Below are positions 34,384-42,734 of a DNA stretch of 45,191 nucleotides, piece by piece. The translations under genes were made by a program, and so were the position numbers. Each line of letters opens with the position of its first letter. Position 1 is the first letter of the stretch. Under the pieces are notes generated by a model. It saw only the letters and a program-made list of their open reading frames with translations. It was not told the origin of the DNA and searched no databases. Source of the DNA: Desulforhopalus singaporensis (GTDB lineage Bacteria; Desulfobacterota; Desulfobulbia; Desulfobulbales; Desulfocapsaceae); contig NZ_FNJI01000035.1 of assembly GCF_900104445.1 (NCBI RefSeq), positions 1 to 45,191 of the forward strand. Reading direction: 5' to 3'.

Positions 34384-35487
34384 TATCCGGCGGGTAAATA
34401 GTAGAAATCTATGCGGCGTCTTTGATTGGCGGATGGTCGAAATAATTGACCACCTGCTGTGGCTTGCGTTGCAGTATTCGTATGTGTCCAAGAATTTTTG
34501 TTTTTCAGCTCTTCCTTTGTCCTTGGTGGCGAAGATGATTCTTAACCTGTCTTGAGGTTATAATTCAAGTGCTCATCCGGGTTGAGTTCCGGCGAGTATG
34601 ACGGAAGATAGAACACTTCAATCTGATTTTCATGCCGTTTCAGCCACTTTCTCACCAGTTTTGCATGGTGAACCGGCAAAATATCCAATACCAAGAAGAC
34701 CTTGCGGCCAGAGTCCTTTATCAGCCTTTTCATAAAACGCAGCAGCACTCTGGCGTTTTTGGTTGTGTTGTTCATCATGAATCGAACCAGACCCTGGTTG
34801 TTGGTAGCGGAGATCATGTTTATTGAAAAACGCTTCGGATTGATCTCTACTATGGGAGTTTTACCTTTGGGGGCAGAGGGTTGACTGTGATTGCAGTCAT
34901 TGCGAGCCCCGGTCTCATCACCCCAGTAAATCTCACCATTCTCAATTGCTGCCCGTGCCTTTATCTCGGGGTAGGTTTCATCCAGCCATTTCTGTATGGC
35001 TTTTGGGCTGCGTTCATATGCTCTTTTGATCTGTTTCTGAGGTGTAAGTCCCCACCGCTTCATGTAATCACCGATAGTTCGCAGGGCAATCTTCACCCTC
35101 CATATCTGATACACCGCGGACTGGATGGCTTTTCGATTCCAGAGGGCAAAAGGAAGCTTGAGTTGCTTTGGGTTTTTATCGACCAGCAACTTCTTCAGCG
35201 CTTTCTCCTGAGCTGCCGTTAAAAGCCGCTGGGACTCTGAGCTCCTGCCCCGTTTCTTGAGAACGATTGCTTTTCTGCCGCCGGCCTCCCAAATTGAAAT
35301 CCACTTGCAGACGGCGGAGTAGCTGACACCTATGATTTTAGCAATATCTTTCCGCTTTCTTCCTGCCTTGAACAAACGGATAGCCTGGTCGCGATTGTAT
35401 TGCTGAATCTCCTGCGATAGTTTTCTGGCATCTTGTTTTTTCATGTCGGCACTATACCATAAAATCTATTATTTCCCCTCCTGGGTA
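34384..35487 (-). mobile_element. Degraded IS630-family insertion sequence
   Basis: About 1.1 kb bounded by TA at 34384-34385 and TA at 35486-35487, the target dinucleotide used by IS630/Tc1-type elements. Imperfect terminal repeats are visible: GGCGGGTAAATAGTAGAAAT on the left (from 34389) and, read on the minus strand, GGAGGGGAAATAATAGATTT on the right (35481 inward). Nearly the whole length is a single transposase gene, which is broken near its 3' end. Confidence 0.75.
34409..35444 (-). pseudogene. IS630-family transposase, broken near the C-terminus
   Basis: The intact part encodes 300 aa: an N-terminal helix-turn-helix (IAKIIGVSYSAVCKWISIW), then the DDE domain with YWGDETGARND, FLVLDILPVHHAK and SYSPELNPDEHLNYNL carrying the three acidic residues. 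A TAA at 34542-34544 stops the frame after LKTG. The next codons in the same frame still read PPRTKEELKNK, and after one extra base in a T5 run (34495-34499) the frame resumes as ILGHIRILQRKPQQ and ends DHPPIKDAA at 34409. So the gene has a nonsense codon and a frameshift in its last 45 codons. The catalytic part is complete, but the product is truncated. Confidence 0.85.
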
Positions 35488-35489
35488 AT

Positions 35490-35762
35490 GGTCAGGCGGA
35501 CAATAAATAGAATCTGTGTAACGCGTTTGATTGCCGGATGTTCGAACTATTCTGCATTAAGGCCAAGCCCTTCTGGTGGTTCGTAGCCCTGGCGGGATCG
35601 GTTGTCGTTGCAGAATTGATTAGTGGCAATTGCCAGAAGAAGCTTCGCAATCAGAGAAAACAACGATCAGGAACAGCGAATTATACCAATTTGTGTGGAA
35701 CTCAAAGAGGGAGTTGGAAATGACAAGCGGCAACCAGGCAGGTATGGCCGCCGCACAATGAT
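35490..35762. other. Remnant of a second IS end plus non-coding sequence
   Basis: TTTGATTGCCGGATGTTCGAA at 35526-35546 matches 34421-34441 in the same orientation with two mismatches, and the AATAAATAGAATCTGTG before it resembles the left terminal repeat of the IS630 element. On the minus strand it reads FEHPAIK, the usual IS630 transposase C-terminus. This is a trace of another copy whose remainder is lost. A 61-codon plus-strand frame with a hydrophobic stretch is open here but has no ribosome site. Confidence 0.5.
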
Positions 35763-36065
35763 TCATTCCTGGATGTTTTCGTTACTCGTCCACATCACCG
35801 GCGCCCAATCCCTGAGATATACCATTATTTTTGATATCGTCCACGACCTTTTCAGAACAGAGATTTTTAAGCCGCTTCTCGTTATTATGCAGGTGCGACT
35901 GAGTATGTAATTTGAGCTCTCTTCGTTGTTGCTCACAATTGGTTGGGTAAATTCATCCAGCGCCTCTTCTGAGACACACGCAGGATGTTCTCCCTTCGTG
36001 GTTGCAGCTGGCGACCATTGAACGGAAACCATCAATAGCATAGTTGCCAATACAGTCTTCTTCAT
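35763..36065 (-). CDS. Small secreted protein of unknown function
   Basis: 100 aa with a clear signal peptide (MKKTVLATMLLMVSVQWSPA, cleavage near 20-21) and a mature part of about 80 residues (ACVSEEALDEFTQ, CIITRSGLKISVLKRSW, then KIMVYLRDW and MWTSNENIQE) that reads like a small beta-rich fold. The ribosome site is weak. It lies 122 bp from the tRNA-Gln gene on the same strand. No family recognised. Confidence 0.6.
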   Translation of the reverse strand: MKKTVLATMLLMVSVQWSPAATTKGEHPACVSEEALDEFTQPIVSNNEESSNYILSRTCIITRSGLKISVLKRSWTISKIMVYLRDWAPVMWTSNENIQE

Positions 36066-36185
36066 TGCCGGCTCGGTCTATTGAGTTCTTTGTCGTACGG
36101 CACACAAGTGTTTTGTCCTGACAAATGAAAAAGTCAAATCCCTGGGACAAAATGGATGGGAGAAAATGTGGCTTACTGCTTATTC

Positions 36186-36261
<76 letters not shown>

Positions 36262-36968
36262 GCTCTTAGTGGTTGGTCGCCGAGTTTATAGTAGTTTTCC
36301 TGTGGTGTGTCAAGAAAAAAGGACGCTGGATGCCGATATTCTTGACTATTATTTTTCACCCCTTTGTGTCAAGTATGGTATATCAGCAACACCTTGCTCA
36401 AAGAATATATTGCAAGGAACTCTTGATTTGTCCAAACAGAGGTGGCTCAGATCATTTGAACAGTTTTTCATTTTTTTAAGTGGAAAACCAGCCAGGATTT
36501 ACACCGGCAAGTCCTGGCTGGCAATTTTTCACAATAGGTCTCGCCCGGTGTCTGTCTGTTAAGAGCTGAATGCGGTCGACATCGGTTGTATCAGTCAAAA
36601 TATCTCATAATCGATCTGCGTGCCTCAGAAACTGAGTCTTGAAGTAGTCAAAAATAATGGTATCTTTCATCTACTAAGGCGAAAGCTTGTTAGGGAGTGT
36701 TGGGGTTTTAGGAATTATCTAAAAGCCAAGATTTTTTCACACACAATGATCGCGGATCAATGATCGTCTTAGCCTGGCACTCCCAATATCTTCAACACTG
36801 GTCCAAATTTACAATTTACCAACTATAATTTTACAAAAACATTGCATCGGACAGAGGTTAGGACTTTAATGAATAGTATAATAAAATGAGTGCAGTTTAG
36901 CTTTGCCACTTAGTGATCCAAACAAGTGAACTCATTTTTAACATTATTCAAAAGCAGGAGCCCGGAAA
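36262..36968. other. 707-bp gap with two terminator-like hairpins
   Basis: No convincing gene. Hairpin 1: CCAGCCAGGA (36488-36497) with TCCTGGCTGG (36512-36521), followed by CAATTTTT. Hairpin 2: GG-TTTTAG (36704-36711) with CTAAAA-G-CC (36719-36727), followed by AAGATTTTTT. Both would terminate plus-strand transcripts although no plus-strand gene precedes them; a short plus-strand RNA or a lost gene is possible. A 7-bp arm pair GGGAGTG/CACTCCC (36693-36699, 36778-36784) encloses hairpin 2. The last 130 bp are AT-rich, as a promoter for the next gene would be. Confidence 0.5.
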
Positions 36969-38087
36969 GTGAAAATTCAGGATGTGCAAGTAATTTGTCT
37001 GCGAGTGCCAGCTTATCAAGAATTCTGTGAGTGGGGAGAAGACGCTGTCCTAATAAAAGTTATCACTGATACAGGACTTGTTGGTTGGGGGGAGAGTGAT
37101 AGCTCACCACTCGTTGTGAAAGCAGTAATAGAGGCTCCGGGGTCAAACCTTTACTGCTATGGTCTAAAAGAACTTCTCCTGGGAGAAAATCCTTTGGAAA
37201 TCCAAAGGATCTGGGACAAGATGTATTGGAGCTCCAACTATTTGGGCAGGAGAGGTGTTGGAATCCACGCTATAAGTGCGGTTGATATTGCTCTGTGGGA
37301 TATTGCTTCTCAGTATTATCAGGTTCCTATTCATATCCTACTGGGAGGGAAGTATAGGGATAGAATTCGCGCGTATGGAACCTTTATACCTGCCAACACT
37401 CCGGATGAAAACAGGGCTGTTGCCCGTAAGTTTAAAAACGAGGGTTTCACCAGTTTGAAATTTGGAGGCGGTATCTTTGGAGACAACGACGATACCGATT
37501 ATGAAATCATCAAGGCTGTGCGGGAAGAGCTGGGGGATGATTTTGAACTCCAGATTGATCTTGGTTCAAAGTGGAAAACCTATGGTAGGGCTCTCGGTAT
37601 GTTCAAGCGTCTCGAAGAATTCAAATTAAACTGGATAGAAGAACCTGTGCTGGCCGATGACATGAAAGCCTATGCCAAACTGTCAGGTGTATCGGGAGCT
37701 AAAACCGCAGGTGGAGAATCGTTGACCACCCGTTACGAATTTAACGATTTCCTCCAATATGCCCAACCGGATATCGTTCAGCCAGATATCACGCGTTGTG
37801 GTGGAATTTCCGAGATGCGCAAGATCAGCGACCTGGCAACGATGCATGGCGCTAAACTGGTCCCTCACGGATTCAGCACTGGAATCCTGATCGCAGCGAC
37901 TGTCCAGTTCCTCGCTAGTACTCCTGACGGTGATTTAATGGAATACTCACGTAGCTCCAGCCCCCTTTTCACAAGGCTGGTAAAAAACCTCCTCCCTTTT
38001 AAGGATGGTTACGTGAATGTTCCAGATTGCATCGGCTTAGGTGTTGAATTGGATGAGCATTTGATAGCACAATACACAATGGACTAA
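36969..38087 (+). CDS. Mandelate racemase/muconate-lactonizing-type enolase superfamily enzyme
   Basis: 372 aa, GTG start with GGAG about eight bases upstream. Cytoplasmic two-domain enzyme: alpha/beta cap (1-125), then a TIM barrel. Metal ligands are seen as Asp197 (QIDLGS), the IEEP pair at 223-226 and Glu250 (AGGES); candidate general bases are Lys164 (SLKFGGG) and the Asp273/His300 dyad (QPDITRCGG, PHGFSTG). The dyad favours the mandelate racemase or sugar-acid dehydratase subgroup, which removes the alpha proton of a carboxylate. The substrate is not predictable. It converges on the XdhC-ending operon and has no same-strand neighbours. Confidence 0.88.
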   Translation: MKIQDVQVICLRVPAYQEFCEWGEDAVLIKVITDTGLVGWGESDSSPLVVKAVIEAPGSNLYCYGLKELLLGENPLEIQRIWDKMYWSSNYLGRRGVGIHAISAVDIALWDIASQYYQVPIHILLGGKYRDRIRAYGTFIPANTPDENRAVARKFKNEGFTSLKFGGGIFGDNDDTDYEIIKAVREELGDDFELQIDLGSKWKTYGRALGMFKRLEEFKLNWIEEPVLADDMKAYAKLSGVSGAKTAGGESLTTRYEFNDFLQYAQPDIVQPDITRCGGISEMRKISDLATMHGAKLVPHGFSTGILIAATVQFLASTPDGDLMEYSRSSSPLFTRLVKNLLPFKDGYVNVPDCIGLGVELDEHLIAQYTMD

Positions 38088-38415
38088 TGAAGGAAACAAG
38101 GGGAAGTAAAAGAATTGACAGCTTAATTAGATAGAGTCTGTAAATAAAATTGTGTAACTGCTTATTAAGACGAAACCTGGTTGGCGAACATTGACAAAGC
38201 AGAGCTAGCACTCACTTTTGACGCAATTTAAGCAAGATATAAACGGTGCCCAATGTACGCTATCCGACGTGCGGATTAATACAATCAATTAACTTCGCCA
38301 AGAAAAAGGAACAAGTTATAATGTTTATAAATGGATATGGGTGATGCCTGTGATTTCCCCAATATAGCTACCTATGGTATTCGGATGGTGTGACGGTGGG
38401 ATTAAAATGTAGTGA
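38088..38415. other. 328-bp convergent gap, possible IS end
   Basis: No gene and no clear terminator hairpin. GAGTCTGTAAATAAAATTGT (38134-38153) followed by GTAACTG resembles, from memory, the terminal repeats of IS256-family elements. With no transposase nearby it would be a solo end. Confidence 0.3.
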
Positions 38416-39465
38416 CTAACGCAGATATGAATGCCTTTTTGTGGCAGCCTCAACTCTCTTTTTCGAACGAGTTTTCACCAACTCGGAGACAATGCTCAAT
38501 GCTATTTCATGAGGAGTATCGGCGCCGATATCAAGTCCAATTGGACTGCTTACTCGGTTGAAATCATTTTGGCTAAACCCTTCTTCAACGAGTGACTGGT
38601 ACACAAAGTTACGCTTTTTTGTGCTACCTATCATACCAATATAACCAGCCTTCGTCTTCAGAGCCTGCGCAAGTACATCTTTATCATGAAGATGACCTCG
38701 AGTGACAATCACGACATAATCATCATCCGACAACTCACTGAAACAATGAGAAAAACATTCAACAATTTTTATCTCTTTGACATTTTCAAACCTGTCAGCA
38801 TTAGCAAATTCATCTCTATCATCAATCACCACAACCTCAAAGTCGGCAAATGCAGCGAGTTTTGCCGTAGCATATCCGACATGTCCTGCTCCGATTACAA
38901 ATACAACACTGGGCGAAGCTAGAGGTTCAACAAATATTTCTGACTTTTCAGTGTGTAACAGATACGGTGCGCGACCAATATCCCTATTTAACGTGGTGAC
39001 GATTTTTTCATCTAATGATGTAATTTTACGAGATTCGCAGAATGGAATTAAATGAGGAGAATTTCCATTTTGGGGCAAAATGGTTAACAAGGCTGGATGT
39101 TTTCCTTGACGACAATCTGCTTGCAGCGAGACAAAAGTTTCCAACATATCAGGTTCAATTTTTTGCATCAGCAAAGATACAGAGCCTCCGCATACCATCC
39201 CAAGCTCAGCTGCATCGGGTGAACTGAGAGAATAATCGACTTCCAGATAATGAGCAGAACTTAAAAATATATCACGAGCTTTTTGAATGCATTTTCCCTC
39301 TAACGCCCCTCCGCCAATTGTTCCATCCACTGAACCATCTTTACGAACCAGCATTCTAGCACCTAAGGTCCTTGGTGCGGAGCCTGCACTGCGAATAATA
39401 ACCGCAATCACAACAGTCTGCTGTTGTTTCAACTCACTAACCAAACTATCTAATATTTCGCGCAT
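38416..39465 (-). CDS. xdhC: XdhC/CoxF-family molybdenum hydroxylase maturation protein
   Basis: 349 aa, start supported by AAGGTGA. XdhC-type proteins bind and sulfurate the molybdenum cofactor and hand it to xanthine-dehydrogenase-type hydroxylases. N-terminal motif SAGSAPRTLGARMLV and GTIGGGALEGK, a Rossmann part with FVIGAGHVGYATAKL, and the C-terminal PIGLDIGADTPHEIALSI are family hallmarks. It is the last gene of a minus-strand set with yqeB (14 bp gap) and the molybdopterin-binding protein gene, a trio associated with selenium-dependent molybdenum hydroxylases. The hydroxylase itself is not in the window. Confidence 0.9.
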   Translation of the reverse strand: MREILDSLVSELKQQQTVVIAVIIRSAGSAPRTLGARMLVRKDGSVDGTIGGGALEGKCIQKARDIFLSSAHYLEVDYSLSSPDAAELGMVCGGSVSLLMQKIEPDMLETFVSLQADCRQGKHPALLTILPQNGNSPHLIPFCESRKITSLDEKIVTTLNRDIGRAPYLLHTEKSEIFVEPLASPSVVFVIGAGHVGYATAKLAAFADFEVVVIDDRDEFANADRFENVKEIKIVECFSHCFSELSDDDYVVIVTRGHLHDKDVLAQALKTKAGYIGMIGSTKKRNFVYQSLVEEGFSQNDFNRVSSPIGLDIGADTPHEIALSIVSELVKTRSKKRVEAATKRHSYLR

Positions 39466-39479
39466 ACTTCACCTTGAAA

Positions 39480-40277
39480 TCAAATATTGAACCTCGACAA
39501 TACTGCTTCCAGCACAGCCCCACCAAGTCCGAGACTTTTATCGGATACCAGCATATTATTGACATTTTCCCTTGGTTCAATATCTCCAATTTTAACGTTT
39601 TTTTCTACAAAGATATTGTTTCTTATCAATCCTCTGACAGTGCCATTTATAAGAGCTTTAACCGCTTTTTTTTGAACAGTACCAATGACATCTCCCGCTT
39701 TAACAGCATCATTAATTTGAACTGCACATTGTATCCTGCCCGATGCTGGAGCCCTGATAACTCTCTCAACATCATATCCCATCACATTTGCTGGAATACC
39801 AGTATCCCTAGAAGCTTCGCCGTTAAAAATCACCCGTCCAAAATTGGGACCTCGATGGGTTTCTATCACCATATCTACATCAGAGCCGGCATAAAAACCT
39901 GGACCTAGTCCAATAACCAGTTCAGCATCATCAATACGGGTACCGAGATTTTTTTTTGCTAAAATAGCATCAATTATCACTTTGGGTTTGCGTTTTAAAA
40001 TTGTCTCCCAATCTGGATCTATCACAACAGGTATACAGTTGTCGTTTAACGTTTTATCGATTTCGATATCTCTTTGAGCAAGTACTGCATGCACGCCATC
40101 AACAGTTTTTCTACCATCATAAATAGCCTCACAAAAGCAGACAGTTCTTCTTACGGCCATAGGATTTTCTATATCAAGCAGGATAATGTTTTTAAAGCCA
40201 CTACGAAACAGACGCCATGCAATCCCGGAGGCCATTTCACCACCTCCTTTTATAATAATCGGAAGTTTTGTTAACAT
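39480..40277 (-). CDS. yqeB: YqeB/EF2563-family selenium-dependent molybdenum hydroxylase system protein
   Basis: 265 aa, ATG with GGGAG ten bases upstream. The N-terminus IIIKGGGEMASGIAWRLF is a Rossmann-like motif of this family, followed by VIDAILAKKN, then GLGPGFYAGSDVDMVIETHR and GRVIFNGEASRDTGIP; a lipoyl/biotinyl-like GTVRGLIRN half-barrel is near the C-terminus. Genes of this family occur almost only with selenium-dependent molybdenum hydroxylases (established genomic association); the biochemical role is unsettled. It lies 6 bp after the molybdopterin-binding protein gene. Confidence 0.9.
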   Translation of the reverse strand: MLTKLPIIIKGGGEMASGIAWRLFRSGFKNIILLDIENPMAVRRTVCFCEAIYDGRKTVDGVHAVLAQRDIEIDKTLNDNCIPVVIDPDWETILKRKPKVIIDAILAKKNLGTRIDDAELVIGLGPGFYAGSDVDMVIETHRGPNFGRVIFNGEASRDTGIPANVMGYDVERVIRAPASGRIQCAVQINDAVKAGDVIGTVQKKAVKALINGTVRGLIRNNIFVEKNVKIGDIEPRENVNNMLVSDKSLGLGGAVLEAVLSRFNI

Positions 40278-40283
40278 ATAATT

Positions 40284-41321
40284 TTATCTCCCAAAACTGC
40301 AGTTGGGAAAAACACATGTGGGACAATTTAAGCACAGCCCGCCATGGCCTAAGGAATATATTTCTTCGGGTGAAATTTTTTCGCCCGCCAGAACGCGTGG
40401 AAAAACAAGATCGAACAGGGTTATGTGACTGTGAAAAACGCAAGCAGGCAGCCCAAGAACGGTAACACCATCAAGGTATCCAATGAGAAACATAGCGCCT
40501 GGTAAAACGGGGGTTCCGTAAAGTTGTATGGTTGTACCCGCTGCCCGAACACCTTGTCGAGTTACGTCATCAGCGTCAATGGAAAGGCCACCTGTTAACA
40601 GTATTATTTCTGCGCCAGCCTCTTTGGCTTCCCTGATTTTCTTTGCAATAACGTCAACACTGTCAGTTGCTAGCTCTTTAAAAATAAGTTCTGCATTGTA
40701 TTCCTGAATCTTTTTTCCAACGTAGTTTTCAAACTGATCTTCAATGAGTCCGGTAGCAATTTCACTTCCGGTCACTATTGCGGCAACTTTCATATTCTTA
40801 TAGGGTAGAATATTGATGACTGGTCCGGTTTTAGCTACGAGATTATCCACATAATCAAGCCTTGAAGAATCGATCGTCAACGGAATAATCCTCGTTCCAG
40901 CCACCTGTTGATTTTTTTTAACAGGAATTGTTGATTTCCTTGTGGCAAGACAAACGTCCCCCAGGCTGTTGATTTTCATAAGAGCAGAAATATCTACTTT
41001 AAGAACCCCCGACACTTCTGCTGAAATATCCGACTTTCCCTCAGAAGGAGGAGAGTATCTGAGCCCTTTACCGCAAACTGTCCGGGCTATACGTAGCGCC
41101 GCTTCGTCCTCATGGATCGTTTCCTCGTCGAGATCTAGGACAAGGAGGTTTAATTTTCCGCAACTTTCTAGGACCGGTATGTCCTGCTCAGAGATTACAT
41201 GGCCACGTTTAAAAATAGCACTTTTTGATTTCCCTGGAAGTACCTGCGTAATATCATGTGACAAAACGGTACCTACGGAAGAGTATACTGAAATGGTCTT
41301 ATGTTTTTTTTCATTACACAT
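40284..41321 (-). CDS. MoeA-like molybdopterin-binding protein with C-terminal cysteine cluster
   Basis: 345 aa, ATG with GGTGAGG six bases upstream. The middle carries the MoaB/MogA-type fold shared with MoeA: VAAIVTGSEIATGLIED, then EIILLTGGLSIDADDVTRQG (the GGxS and DD motifs that hold molybdopterin) and LPGAMFLIGYLDG. The N-terminal part (VGTVLSHDITQVLPG, FKRGHVISEQDIPVL) is as in MoeA-related proteins. The last 20 residues have four cysteines, CLNCPTCVFPNC, as for an Fe-S or metal site, which classical MoeA lacks. Together with yqeB and xdhC this points to cofactor insertion for a selenium-dependent molybdenum hydroxylase. Confidence 0.87.
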   Translation of the reverse strand: MCNEKKHKTISVYSSVGTVLSHDITQVLPGKSKSAIFKRGHVISEQDIPVLESCGKLNLLVLDLDEETIHEDEAALRIARTVCGKGLRYSPPSEGKSDISAEVSGVLKVDISALMKINSLGDVCLATRKSTIPVKKNQQVAGTRIIPLTIDSSRLDYVDNLVAKTGPVINILPYKNMKVAAIVTGSEIATGLIEDQFENYVGKKIQEYNAELIFKELATDSVDVIAKKIREAKEAGAEIILLTGGLSIDADDVTRQGVRAAGTTIQLYGTPVLPGAMFLIGYLDGVTVLGLPACVFHSHITLFDLVFPRVLAGEKISPEEIYSLGHGGLCLNCPTCVFPNCSFGR

Positions 41322-41491
41322 GTATTACCTCACCTTCATGAAAGAAAAAAATGTCGACAAACATTTGGAAGACGTTCTAGCCTGGCTCGTTGATGTAGTG
41401 GTGAATGTAATATCTCCACGGATGTTTTGTGACGGGTATGCGATCGTTGAGCCAGGCCAAATCCACACCAGACTTCTAAATATTGTTATAT

Positions 41492-42730
41492 TCATGATGT
41501 CAATTCTACTAAGGATTTTAAGAGTAAATTGGCCCCCTTTTCAATTTGATGTTTAGAGCTATACTCGGAATTAGAGTGACTGCGACCGCCCTTGCATGGA
41601 ATAAAGATCATTGCCATGGGCATAATAGTTGACATATATGCAGCATCATGACCTGCACCGCTTAACATTTTTGTATAACCAAGTCCCAATTCTTTTGCTT
41701 TTTTTTCAAGAACTGATAGCAGGGTCCCATCACTTATCGATGGCCGTCCTTGACTAATTTTTATGTGCTCGATGGTCGTGTTAGTCAGCTTTGCAATTGC
41801 GGACGCCGAGGCGAATATGGATTCCAGACATTCCTGGACGAGGAGATTGTCCTCAGAACGAATATCAAGTGTGAAATCAACTCGTTCTGCTATGATATTA
41901 GATCCGTTTGGAAATATATCAACCTTACCAACGGTAGCTGTAAAGTAAGTTTTTTGGGAGAGTGTACCTTGCGCTATTTCTGAAATGGCATCAATTACTT
42001 TTGAAGCAGCTACAACGGCATCTGAACGCGTGTCCATAGGAGTGTTGCCCGCATGATCGGCTCTTCCCTGCACTGAGAAATCATAGCGAGTAACGGAACA
42101 AATACCGGTTACCAACCCCACATCGAGATTCTCATTTTCCAGAACTGGCCCCTGCTCTATGTGCAGTTCCAGGAAACCGTCAAACGTGGCTGTATCAAAT
42201 AGAGGACAACCAGGTGACAAGAGAGAGAGATTCCCTCCCCATTCTTGGATGGCTTCCGACAGTAGCATCCCAGATTCCCTGTGCTGCAAATTTAGCATCT
42301 CATTTGTGAAGTTGCCGGTCGCCAGACGGCTGCCAATACATGATAGCCGAAACTCCGATGGCTCTTCAGCCAAGAAGTCAATACCAACAATGTTCTTGCA
42401 CGGTATAAATCCAGCTTCTTTCATGCATCGGGCGATTTCCAGAAATGTCAGGACCCCGCTGATTCCGTCAAATCGCCCGCCGCAAGGTACAGTATCGGTG
42501 TGGGAACCAACAACAAAATTTCTATCTGAGGTGCCCGAATAGATACCATGTAAATTTCCAGCACCATCAGTTTTTACTTTCAGGCCGGCCTCAAGAAAAG
42601 CATCGGTCAACCAATTCCTCATTTCTCTATATTGTGGGGTAAATGATCTCCTTGTATAAGGAGATCCGAGTTCAGTAAACTCGGCTGCATCCATATGTGT
42701 GGCCCACAATCGTTCACAATTCACTTTCAT
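41492..42730 (-). CDS. Hydantoinase/carbamoylase-family amidase (M20 metallopeptidase fold)
   Basis: 412 aa from ATG 42730, four bases after the previous stop and with AGGA upstream; longer in-frame starts (42766, 42844) overlap that gene. The family hydrolyses N-carbamoyl-amino acids, ureidopropionate or allantoate, releasing ammonia and CO2. Zinc ligands are in GSHTDTVPCGGRFDG (His77, Asp88), AEEPSEF (Glu122/123) and ELHIEQGP (His190); the dimerisation-domain motif GRADHAGNTPM and the terminal SGAGHDAAYM are also present. Acting after the hydantoinase encoded just upstream, it would open the ureido product. The exact substrate is unknown. Confidence 0.9.
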   Translation of the reverse strand: MKVNCERLWATHMDAAEFTELGSPYTRRSFTPQYREMRNWLTDAFLEAGLKVKTDGAGNLHGIYSGTSDRNFVVGSHTDTVPCGGRFDGISGVLTFLEIARCMKEAGFIPCKNIVGIDFLAEEPSEFRLSCIGSRLATGNFTNEMLNLQHRESGMLLSEAIQEWGGNLSLLSPGCPLFDTATFDGFLELHIEQGPVLENENLDVGLVTGICSVTRYDFSVQGRADHAGNTPMDTRSDAVVAASKVIDAISEIAQGTLSQKTYFTATVGKVDIFPNGSNIIAERVDFTLDIRSEDNLLVQECLESIFASASAIAKLTNTTIEHIKISQGRPSISDGTLLSVLEKKAKELGLGYTKMLSGAGHDAAYMSTIMPMAMIFIPCKGGRSHSNSEYSSKHQIEKGANLLLKSLVELTS

Positions 42731-42734
42731 GTCA

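Noticed and set aside
35538-35723. 61-codon plus-strand frame with a hydrophobic segment
   Set aside because: Begins inside the IS remnant with no ribosome site; the hydrophobic stretch alone is not enough.
41380-41457. 9-bp inverted arms (GCCTGGCTC and GAGCCAGGC) between the carbamoylase and molybdopterin-binding genes
   Set aside because: Arms are 60 bp apart with no supporting structure; may be chance or a weak regulatory site.
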